Source: Planctomycetota bacterium (GTDB taxonomy: Bacteria; Planctomycetota; Phycisphaerae; Sedimentisphaerales; SM23-30). Taken from it: a stretch of 7,311 nucleotides of DNA. The position numbers and the translations under genes were made by a program. Positions 1 to 6,353 of this stretch are shown in pieces; within the stretch, counting starts at the first letter, position 1; each line of letters starts with the position of its first letter. A model generated the notes under the pieces. That model saw only the letters and a program-made list of their open reading frames with translations, made no database searches and had not been told where the DNA came from. Where the stretch lies: NCBI GenBank assembly GCA_029573975.1, contig JAKQBU010000263.1, positions 1-7,311 on the forward strand, given 5' to 3'.

Positions 1-1
1 G

Positions 2-769
2 CCGCTGCGGGAGGAGGCGTGGGAGCTGGTGCGGGAGCGGGCAGCGGGGATCGAGGCATTTATCGCGGTGAGCCGGTATTATGCCGGAGTGATGCGGGAA
101 AGATTGTCGATTCCGTCGGAGCGGATGCATATCGTGTATTCCGGAATCGACACGGCTAAATACGCGGCGGCCGCCGAAACCGGGGAGCCGCCGGTAATCG
201 GATTTTTATCGCGGATGTGTTTTGCCAAGGGGCTGGATATACTGGTGGAGGCTTTTATCCGAATCAAGCAAGAGCAGCGGCTGAGCAAGGCCCGGCTGCG
301 GATTGCGGGCGGGAAGACGTCGAATGATGAGGCGTTTATCGGGGAGCTGCGAAGGCGGCTGGAAGCGAACGGCTGCGGGGCGGACGCGGAATTCCTTCCG
401 CCGTTTGATCAGCAGTCGCGGATCGAGTTTCTGCAATCGCTGTCCCTGATGTGTGTACCGGAACGGGAGGGGGAGGCCTGCGGGCTGTATCTGATGGAGG
501 CCCTAGCGGCGGGGGTGCCGTTTGTCCAGCCGGACAACGGGGTGTCCCCGGAGCTGCGGGAACTGACCGGCGGGGGTATTGTCTATTCGCCCAACGACGC
601 GAAGACGCTGGCGGGGAAGCTGCGGGAAGTTTTGCTGAATCCGCAGGAGTGGCAGCGGATGGCCCGGCAAGGCCGGGAAGCGGCGGTAAAATTATTCGGG
701 GCGGAACGGATGGCCAGTGAATTGCTGAAAATCTATCAAAACGCAGTAACCCAGTATGAGGGGAGATAA
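2..769 (+). CDS. Glycosyltransferase family 4, C-terminal part (5' end outside window)
   Basis: This is the donor-binding half of a GT-B fold, GT4-type glycosyltransferase, a cytoplasmic enzyme that moves a sugar from a nucleotide-sugar to a glycan or lipid acceptor. The frame is open from base 2 (P-L-R-E-E-A-W), and the GTG at 29 falls inside conserved sequence, so the real start lies upstream and the acceptor-binding N-terminal domain is missing. 255 residues are visible. Family marks, numbered from base 2, are VSRYY and YSGID in the linker, G-F-L-S-R-x4-KG-LD at 67-79 (phosphate-binding R/K), and an EX7E motif at E158/E166 inside EACGLYLMEALAAGVP. The helical C-terminus (about 195-255) is typical. 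It ends 3 bases before the ABC ATPase gene, so it is probably co-transcribed with it. Donor and acceptor cannot be told from sequence; an envelope polysaccharide or glycolipid is my inference. Confidence 0.88.
   Translation, partial: PLREEAWELVRERAAGIEAFIAVSRYYAGVMRERLSIPSERMHIVYSGIDTAKYAAAAETGEPPVIGFLSRMCFAKGLDILVEAFIRIKQEQRLSKARLRIAGGKTSNDEAFIGELRRRLEANGCGADAEFLPPFDQQSRIEFLQSLSLMCVPEREGEACGLYLMEALAAGVPFVQPDNGVSPELRELTGGGIVYSPNDAKTLAGKLREVLLNPQEWQRMARQGREAAVKLFGAERMASELLKIYQNAVTQYEGR
758..765 (+). promoter_or_regulatory. Shine-Dalgarno site for the ABC ATPase gene
   Basis: GAGGGGAG overlaps the last codons of the glycosyltransferase gene and lies 7 bases before the ATG at 773. It is the clearest ribosome binding site in the window and supports that ATG. 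The other starts here have a weak site or none. Confidence 0.6.
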
Positions 770-772
770 CAC

Positions 773-1477
773 ATGAATGCCCATAATCTGCTGGAACTAG
801 AACATGTAGCCAAACGCTATGAGGAAAGCGGGCCGAATGGGCCGCCGGTGCTGAAGGATATCAGCCTGCAGGTGAAGGCAGGTGAGACGCTGGCGATTGT
901 GGGGCCATCCGGGTCGGGAAAAAGCACACTGCTGAATCTCATCGGGATGCTGGACCGGCCCAGCGCGGGGACGGTGCGGCTGGAGGGAGAGGATCATTCG
1001 AGATGGACGGAGCAGGAGGCGGCGGCGATACGGAATCGGAAGATCGGTTTTGTTTTTCAGGAGCACCATCTGCTGCCGCAGTGCACGGTTCTGGAGAATG
1101 TGCTGATACCCACGCTGGCGCAGAAGAAATCCGGCGAAAATGAAAAAACGGAAAAACGGGCCATGGAATTGCTGCGGGAAGTGGGGCTGGAGGAGCGGAT
1201 GGGGTATTTTCCGGGGCAATTGTCGGGCGGGGAGAAACAACGGGCGGCGGTGGTGCGGGCGCTGATCCATGAGCCGCCTCTGGTGCTGGCGGATGAACCG
1301 ACCGGATCGCTGGATAAGACAACGTCGGAAAAGCTGGCAGAACTACTGGCGGAACTGAACCGCCGGCACGGGATGACGCTGATTATGGTGACGCATTCGC
1401 AGGCGCTGGCGGGACGGATGGGCCGGGTCCTGGAGCTGAGCGAGGGGATGCTGCGGCCGTGGGGCGGTGTGCCATGA
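773..1477 (+). CDS. ABC transporter ATP-binding protein, LolD/MacB/YbbA type
   Basis: A 234-residue cytoplasmic ATPase subunit that powers the FtsX-type permease encoded directly after it. All nucleotide-binding motifs are intact: Walker A GPSGSGKST (44-52), Q-loop Q96 in FVFQ, signature LSGGEKQR (150-157), Walker B LVLADE with catalytic E175, D-loop SLD (179-181) and switch H208 in VTHS. FQEHHLLP after the Q-loop and DEPTGSLD are typical of the LolD/MacB/FtsE/YbbA branch, which works in type VII systems that transmit force across the membrane rather than moving substrate through a channel. Length is normal for the branch (about 220-240). The ATG has a good Shine-Dalgarno site 7 bases upstream. 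The stop overlaps the permease start (ATGA), which indicates coupled translation and equal stoichiometry. Because the permease has ten membrane segments, YbbA is the best functional analogue, but sequence alone does not separate it from LolD. Confidence 0.95.
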   Translation: MNAHNLLELEHVAKRYEESGPNGPPVLKDISLQVKAGETLAIVGPSGSGKSTLLNLIGMLDRPSAGTVRLEGEDHSRWTEQEAAAIRNRKIGFVFQEHHLLPQCTVLENVLIPTLAQKKSGENEKTEKRAMELLREVGLEERMGYFPGQLSGGEKQRAAVVRALIHEPPLVLADEPTGSLDKTTSEKLAELLAELNRRHGMTLIMVTHSQALAGRMGRVLELSEGMLRPWGGVP

Positions 1478-4400
1478 ACCGGGGGCGGCTGATCCTGCGG
1501 AGCCTGTACTATTACCGGCGGACCCATGTGTGGGTGCTGCTGGGGACGGCGTTGAGTACGGCGATTATTCTGGGGGCGCTGCTGGTGGGCGATTCGCTGG
1601 AATACAGTCTGAAGCAGCAGGCGCTGGACCGGCTGGGGAAGACGAAATTTGCGTTAATGGGAGCGGATCGATTTTTTCGCAGTGAGCTGGCGGAGGAAAT
1701 TGGGACAGCCGTTGGGGCGCCGGCTACCGGCGTTTTGCAATTGCCCGCCATGGTGTCCAATAGCGAGGGAACCGCGCGGGTGAATCAGGCGCAGGTGCTG
1801 GGGGTGGATGAGGATTTCTGGCAGATGGCGGGTGGAACGGCGACCCTGCAACTGGGTATGGATGAAATAGCGATTAATGAGCCTCTGGCCCGGCGTCTGG
1901 AGGTTCAGGCGCGGGATGAGCTGGTAGTTCGCATGCGTAATCCTTCTGTGATTTCCCGCGATATGCCGCTGACGACGGAATCGGATCTTTCCCTGGCGGC
2001 TCGGCTGCGGGTAAAGAAAATTGTCAGCAGGTCGGAAATGGGCTTATTCAGCCTGCAAGCCAACCATATCGCCCCGTACAATATTTTTGTGACACGGCAG
2101 TGGCTGGCGGAAAAGATTAAACTCCCCGGCCGGAGCAATCTGCTGCTGTTGGGGGACAATCCAACCGCCGAACTAACTTTGGAAAACGTCAACCATGCGA
2201 TAAAAGAACACTGGCAGTTGGAAGATGCAGCGCTGGAACTGCGGGAAATTCCGAAAATGGCGGCGGTGGAGCTGCGGTCGGAGCGGATTTTTATCGATCC
2301 GGCGGTCGAGCGGGCGGTAGAAGGAATCCCAAGAAAGGCCCAGCATATATTGACCTATTTTGTGAACGAGCTGCGGTGCGGGCAGCGGGCGGCGCCCTAT
2401 TCGATGGTTACGGCCACCGACGGGGAGCCGGTTCCGACGGATATGACTGACGAGAAAATCCTCATCAACGCCTGGTTGGCGGAGGAACTCCAAGCCCAGG
2501 TGGGCGATACGCTGGAGATGCATTATTATGTTTTAGGCCAGACGCGGCATCTGGAGGAACGGGCCAGCCGGTTTCGCATTCGCGGGGTAATTGCGATGGA
2601 AGGGGCGGCGGCGGATCCGGAACTGATGCCGGAATTTCCCGGAATCAGCGAGGCGGAAAGCTGTTCGCAGTGGGAGAGCGGCCTGCCCCTGGATATGAGC
2701 CGGATTCGACCCCAGGATGAGAAATACTGGGACGAGTACCAGGGGACGCCGAAGGCTTTTATCACCCTGGCGGCCGGTCAATCGCTGTGGAAGAACCGGT
2801 ATGGAGCATTGACGGCGATTCGTTATCCGGCAGCCGAAATTTCGCCGGCGGCTATTCGGGATTCTTTGCGGGAGCGTCTGGACCCAGCGGCGGCGGGCCT
2901 GTATTTTTCGCCGGTTCAGGAAACGGCCTGGAAGGCCGGCGGTGAGGCGCTGGATTTCGGCCAGTTGTTTATCGGGTTCAGTTTCTTTTTGATTGTGGCG
3001 GCGCTGCTGCTAGCGACCTTGCTATTCCGGCTGGCCATCGAGCAGCGAAACCGGGAAACGGGGCTGCTGCTGGCGGTGGGGCTGCGGCCGAAAGCCATCC
3101 GGCATCTCTATCTGCGGGAAGGCGGGGTATTGATTGTCCTGGGGGCACTCTTTGGTATTGCCGGCGGGATGGCCTATACCCGGCTGATGATTTACGCCCT
3201 GGGCACCATCTGGCGGGATGCGGTTTCGGCGGCGGCGATTCAGTTTCACGCGGAACCGGTTACGATTCTGGCGGGAGTTCTGAGCAGTTGTCTGGCCGGC
3301 CTGTTTACCATCTGGCTGGCGGTGCGGCGGCAGGGAACCAGACCGGCCCAGGAACTGCTGAGCAATCTGAGCAGCATGAAAATTTCGCCGGGGCGAAACC
3401 GGAGCAAATTCAGTTTCCGGATTATGATGCTTTCAGCAATGGCGATACTGGTTTTACTCGCCGGATCGATCTTGTTTTCGAAAAAAACGGCGGCTGGATT
3501 GTTTTTTGGCATAGGGGCAATTATGATTATCGGCTCGCTGGCCGGCTGCCATATTCTGTTACAGCAGACAGGCCGGATTTCCGCGGCGCTGCGAATGACG
3601 ATATGGAATCTGGGCCTGCGGAATATGAGCCGGAAGATGGGTCGGAGCATGGCAATCGTGGCCCTGCTGGCTTGCGGGTGTTTTCTGGTGGTTGCCATCG
3701 GGGCCAATCGCCATGATCCGCTGCAGGATGCCAATTTGCGCAGCTCCGGGACGGGCGGTTTTTCGCTATATGGGCAAACGACCCTGCCGGTTTACCGGGA
3801 TCTGAATAACGCCGAGACGCAGAAATTTTACGGGTTGAAACCGGAAGAGATGGCGGGTGCGCAAGTGATTCCGCTGCGGCGGCGGGAGGGGGATGACGCC
3901 AGTTGCCTGAATCTGAACCGGCCACAGCAGCCGCCGCTGCTGGGGGTTTTGCCGGCAGCGATGGATTCGGTTGGACCATTCACATTTGCCGGGCTGGAGG
4001 ATGCGGCGTATAAAGCCAATCCCTGGCTGATTCTGGAGAAGGATTATGGCAGCCCTGTGATACCTGCGATAGCCGATTATGACACGATCCGGTGGGCGCT
4101 GGGGAAGGCCGTAGGGGACATTATTGATTATACCGATGAACGGGGAGAGCATTTCCAGATTTTGCTGGCGGGGGCTATTAAAAAGACGATGCTGCAGGGA
4201 AGCCTGATTATTTCCGAACGCAATTTTACGGCCCGGTTCCCGTCGGCGCAGGGCTATCAGGTTTTTCTGATCGATACCCCCCCTACCGCCGCGGCGGGGA
4301 CCGCAAAAGCTCTGTCGCTGGCGCTGCGGGATTTCGGGCTGGAAGTGACGCCGGGGGCCCAGCGGCTGGCGCTGTTTCTGAGCGTGGAGAATTCCTACCT

Positions 4401-4773
4401 ATCGATCTTTCTGCTGCTGGGCGGGCTGGGGTTGTTTCTGGGCAGCATCGGGATGGGCGTGATTGTGATGCGGAATGTACTGGAGCGGCGGAAGGAGCTG
4501 GCGCTGCTAGGGGCGGTGGGATTTGCCCGAGGAGATTTATACCGTCTGGTACTGGGCGAACATGCCGGCCTGCTAGGGCTGGGGCTGACCAGCGGCACCC
4601 TGTCGGCCCTGCTGGCCTTGATTCCCAATCTGCTCTCGACCACGGCGGAACTGCCGGCTGCCGCGCTGGCCGGCACGCTGCTGCTGATCCTAGTCAGCGG
4701 GATCGCGTGGATCTGGCTGGCGACCCGGCTGGCGCTGCGCGGAGACCTGCTGCAAGCCCTGCGAAGTGAATAA
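1474..4773 (+). CDS. Large double-FtsX-domain ABC permease (YbbP-like topology)
   Basis: A 1099-residue inner-membrane permease. I chose the ATG at 1474 because it overlaps the ATPase stop as ATGA; the in-frame GTG at 1459 would add five residues but has no ribosome site. Layout by hydropathy reading: TM1 18-39, extracytoplasmic domain 1 about 40-497, TM2-4 at about 498-518, 552-574 and 596-617, a linker with TM5-6 (649-669, 674-694), TM7 726-746, extracytoplasmic domain 2 about 747-976, and TM8-10 at about 977-1001, 1031-1053 and 1065-1087. This is two MacB/FtsX-type modules joined by two extra helices, the ten-helix plan of YbbP. One chain could therefore act as the whole transmembrane unit with two copies of the ATPase. 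It is much longer than E. coli YbbP (about 800 residues), mainly through domain 1. A marked motif is SSGTGGF at 757-763, at the start of domain 2. Extraction or transport of lipids or hydrophobic compounds, or control of an envelope enzyme, are family-based guesses; no substrate is visible. Confidence 0.92.
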   Translation: MNRGRLILRSLYYYRRTHVWVLLGTALSTAIILGALLVGDSLEYSLKQQALDRLGKTKFALMGADRFFRSELAEEIGTAVGAPATGVLQLPAMVSNSEGTARVNQAQVLGVDEDFWQMAGGTATLQLGMDEIAINEPLARRLEVQARDELVVRMRNPSVISRDMPLTTESDLSLAARLRVKKIVSRSEMGLFSLQANHIAPYNIFVTRQWLAEKIKLPGRSNLLLLGDNPTAELTLENVNHAIKEHWQLEDAALELREIPKMAAVELRSERIFIDPAVERAVEGIPRKAQHILTYFVNELRCGQRAAPYSMVTATDGEPVPTDMTDEKILINAWLAEELQAQVGDTLEMHYYVLGQTRHLEERASRFRIRGVIAMEGAAADPELMPEFPGISEAESCSQWESGLPLDMSRIRPQDEKYWDEYQGTPKAFITLAAGQSLWKNRYGALTAIRYPAAEISPAAIRDSLRERLDPAAAGLYFSPVQETAWKAGGEALDFGQLFIGFSFFLIVAALLLATLLFRLAIEQRNRETGLLLAVGLRPKAIRHLYLREGGVLIVLGALFGIAGGMAYTRLMIYALGTIWRDAVSAAAIQFHAEPVTILAGVLSSCLAGLFTIWLAVRRQGTRPAQELLSNLSSMKISPGRNRSKFSFRIMMLSAMAILVLLAGSILFSKKTAAGLFFGIGAIMIIGSLAGCHILLQQTGRISAALRMTIWNLGLRNMSRKMGRSMAIVALLACGCFLVVAIGANRHDPLQDANLRSSGTGGFSLYGQTTLPVYRDLNNAETQKFYGLKPEEMAGAQVIPLRRREGDDASCLNLNRPQQPPLLGVLPAAMDSVGPFTFAGLEDAAYKANPWLILEKDYGSPVIPAIADYDTIRWALGKAVGDIIDYTDERGEHFQILLAGAIKKTMLQGSLIISERNFTARFPSAQGYQVFLIDTPPTAAAGTAKALSLALRDFGLEVTPGAQRLALFLSVENSYLSIFLLLGGLGLFLGSIGMGVIVMRNVLERRKELALLGAVGFARGDLYRLVLGEHAGLLGLGLTSGTLSALLALIPNLLSTTAELPAAALAGTLLLILVSGIAWIWLATRLALRGDLLQALRSE

Positions 4774-4775
4774 AA

Positions 4776-4809
4776 AATCAGTGCGGAATAGTCCGTATGA
4801 TTAATTTTT
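4776..4809 (+). terminator. Probable intrinsic terminator after the permease gene
   Basis: Two bases after the permease TAA an imperfect hairpin can form. The left arm is 4776-4787 and the right arm 4792-4802, with an ATAG loop, a CGGA/TCCG core, G-T wobbles and one bulged A at 4780. AATTTTT follows (4803-4809). The stem is short and not very GC-rich, so termination may be partial. Its position between the ABC unit and a separate promoter supports the call. Confidence 0.5.
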
Positions 4810-4812
4810 GGG

Positions 4813-4841
4813 TTTCAAAAACAAGTTTTTATCAGTACAAT
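4813..4841 (+). promoter_or_regulatory. Sigma70-like promoter candidate for the PQQ-propeller gene
   Basis: The -10 box is TACAAT (4836-4841, 5 of 6 consensus bases). With a 17-base spacer the -35 is TTTCAA (4813-4818), a poor match with 3 of 6. The surrounding 75-base spacer is AT-rich in a GC-rich window. Seven bases separate the -10 from the ATG at 4849, so transcription would start at or next to the start codon. Confidence 0.5.
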
Positions 4842-4848
4842 AGTTTTT

Positions 4849-6228
4849 ATGTCGAAAGTTGTGCCTGCTGTGATCATTCTTGCCGGGGTCGGGATTTTGT
4901 CGTGGTGGCTGCTGCGCGGGGAGGGGGATGTTCCGCTGCGGGTGCCGGGCACGGATATCACGGCGGAGCAGATGAAGGAGCGGGAGGCGGCGGCCTCCGG
5001 GCAGGGAGTATTGACGGCGGGGACCGGGAAGGCCTCCAGCCTGGCGGGCAGTTGGCCGCGCTTTCGCAATAGTAATTTTGACAATATCAGCACCGAAACC
5101 ATTGCTCTGAATACGGACTGGCCGGCGGGCGGTCCGCCGGTTTTGTGGAAGCTGGAGTTGGGCGAGGGACACGCGGGAGCGGCGGTGCTGGCGGGCCGGG
5201 TGTATATCCTCGATTATGACCGGGAAAAGGAGCAGGATGTCTTGCGGTGCCTGTCGCTGGACGATGGGGCGGAAATCTGGAATTACGCCTACCCGGTGAA
5301 AATCAAACGTAATCATGGCATGTCGCGGACGGTGCCGGCGGTTACGGAGAAATACCTTGTCACGCTGGGGCCGAAGTGCCACGTGCATTGTCTGGACCCG
5401 GTCACGGGCCAGTTTTACTGGATGATTGACCTGGTCAAGGAGTACCAGACCGTCGTGCCGCCCTGGTACGCAGGACAGTGCCCGCTGATCGACGGGGAGC
5501 GTGTGGTTCTGGCGCCGGGCGGCAGCGCGCTGCTGATTGCGGTGGATGGTGCCAGCGGGAAAGTCATCTGGCAAAGCCCCAATCCCGGCAAGTGGGACAT
5601 GACGCATTCCTCGATCATTTCCATGACGTTTAAAAATAAAAAGATGTATGTCTATTGCGGCCGGGGCGGCGTGGCGGGCGTCTCGGCGGAGGATGGGACG
5701 ATTCTCTGGCAAACCGATCAGTGGAAAATCAGTATTGCCACGGTACCCTCGCCGGTCGTCGTGGGTGAGGACAAGATTTTTCTCTCGGGCGGCTATAATG
5801 CCGGCTGCATGATGATCCGACTGAAGGACGAGTCGGGAGCAATCGGGGTGGAAACGGTCTTTCGGCTGGACGCAAAGGTTTTCGGTTCGCCCCAGCATAC
5901 GCCGATTTTGTATGAGGGGTATATTTATGGCGTGCGGCCCGACGGGCAAATGACCTGCCTGAGTGCGGAGGGCGAAATCCGGTGGACCAGCGGGGCGAAA
6001 AACCGGTTCGGGCTGGGGCCTTACCTGATTGCGGACCGGAAAATTTTTGTGGCGGATGATTCCGGCCTGCTCAGCGTCGCCGAGGCCGCGCCGGGCGGTT
6101 ATGTACCGCTGGCCCAGGCCAAAGTGCTCGAGGGGCATGACTGCTGGGCGCCGATGGCGCTGGTGGCAGGCCGCCTAATCCTGCGCGACCTGACACAAAT
6201 GATTTGCCTGGACTTGACCGTTAAATAA
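4849..6228 (+). CDS. Membrane-anchored PQQ-like beta-propeller repeat protein (BamB-like fold)
   Basis: 459 residues. An N-terminal hydrophobic segment (about 5-23, ending LSWWLLRG) has no lipobox cysteine and no obvious cleavage site, so it looks like a signal anchor holding the protein at the inner membrane with the propeller in the periplasm. A low-complexity linker (about 25-65) leads to WPRFRNS at 69-75, a variant of the W-P-x-F-R-G opening of this family. PQQ-type repeats of the form x-x-L-D/S-x-x-x-G-x-x-x-W end at W144, W191, W241, W287 and W379, with degenerate blades between and after. I see no quinoprotein dehydrogenase catalytic signature, so a scaffold or sensing role is likelier than PQQ enzymology; this is inference. 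The ATG at 4849 has no Shine-Dalgarno sequence and lies just after a -10 box, fitting leaderless expression. It is separated from the ABC unit by a likely terminator and is followed by a second propeller gene. Homologues are abundant in Planctomycetota, as I recall. Confidence 0.9.
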   Translation: MSKVVPAVIILAGVGILSWWLLRGEGDVPLRVPGTDITAEQMKEREAAASGQGVLTAGTGKASSLAGSWPRFRNSNFDNISTETIALNTDWPAGGPPVLWKLELGEGHAGAAVLAGRVYILDYDREKEQDVLRCLSLDDGAEIWNYAYPVKIKRNHGMSRTVPAVTEKYLVTLGPKCHVHCLDPVTGQFYWMIDLVKEYQTVVPPWYAGQCPLIDGERVVLAPGGSALLIAVDGASGKVIWQSPNPGKWDMTHSSIISMTFKNKKMYVYCGRGGVAGVSAEDGTILWQTDQWKISIATVPSPVVVGEDKIFLSGGYNAGCMMIRLKDESGAIGVETVFRLDAKVFGSPQHTPILYEGYIYGVRPDGQMTCLSAEGEIRWTSGAKNRFGLGPYLIADRKIFVADDSGLLSVAEAAPGGYVPLAQAKVLEGHDCWAPMALVAGRLILRDLTQMICLDLTVK

Positions 6229-6249
6229 GAGGGCCAGAGTATGGGCAGT

Positions 6250-6279
6250 AATTTGTTTTACGCTAGTAAGATACAAATT
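6250..6279. repeat. AT-rich inverted repeat / hairpin between the two propeller genes
   Basis: AATTTGT (6250-6256) is the exact reverse complement of ACAAATT (6273-6279). Inside it TTAC (6258-6261) pairs with GTAA (6266-6269) around a GCTA loop, and T6257-G6270 can wobble-pair. The result is a 12-bp stem with one 2-base bulge. There is no proper T-run after it, so it is a poor intrinsic terminator. A 3'-end-protecting hairpin for the upstream transcript or a regulator site are the alternatives. Confidence 0.5.
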
Positions 6280-6293
6280 GACAATCCTTTAGC

Positions 6294-6322
6294 TTGAATC
6301 AGGCCGCCCGGCGGTATATGAT
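6294..6322 (+). promoter_or_regulatory. Sigma70-like promoter candidate for the NHL-propeller gene
   Basis: TTGAAT (6294-6299, 4 of 6 matches to the -35 consensus) is separated by exactly 17 bases from TATGAT (6317-6322, 5 of 6 matches to the -10). Transcription would start near 6329, giving a leader of about 25 bases before the ATG at 6354. The spacer holds the perfect palindrome CCGCC-C-GGCGG (6304-6314), which could be an operator half-site pair or just GC-rich sequence. Confidence 0.5.
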
Positions 6323-6353
6323 TAAGCGATATGTTTTATTCGGATAGGATACT

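Noticed and set aside
1459..1473. GTG at 1459 as start of the permease
   Set aside because: It lies inside the ATPase gene with no ribosome site. The ATG at 1474 forms the typical ATGA overlap and leaves a normal short N-terminus before TM1.
3246..3734. Overlapping open frames on both strands inside the permease gene (also 3288-3716 on the + strand)
   Set aside because: They lie wholly within a continuous, domain-consistent permease frame, have no motifs and no ribosome sites. They are shadows of GC-biased coding sequence.
4277..4283. Run of seven C in the permease gene as a possible phase-variation tract
   Set aside because: The tract is short and isolated, the reading frame is intact across it, and nothing else in the locus suggests phase variation.
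4801..6138. Long open frame on the - strand (445 codons) opposite the PQQ-propeller gene
   Set aside because: The translation is rich in R, H, P and Q with no recognisable domain, as expected from the complement of a GC-biased gene. The + strand protein has clear PQQ repeats, and this frame runs into the promoter region.
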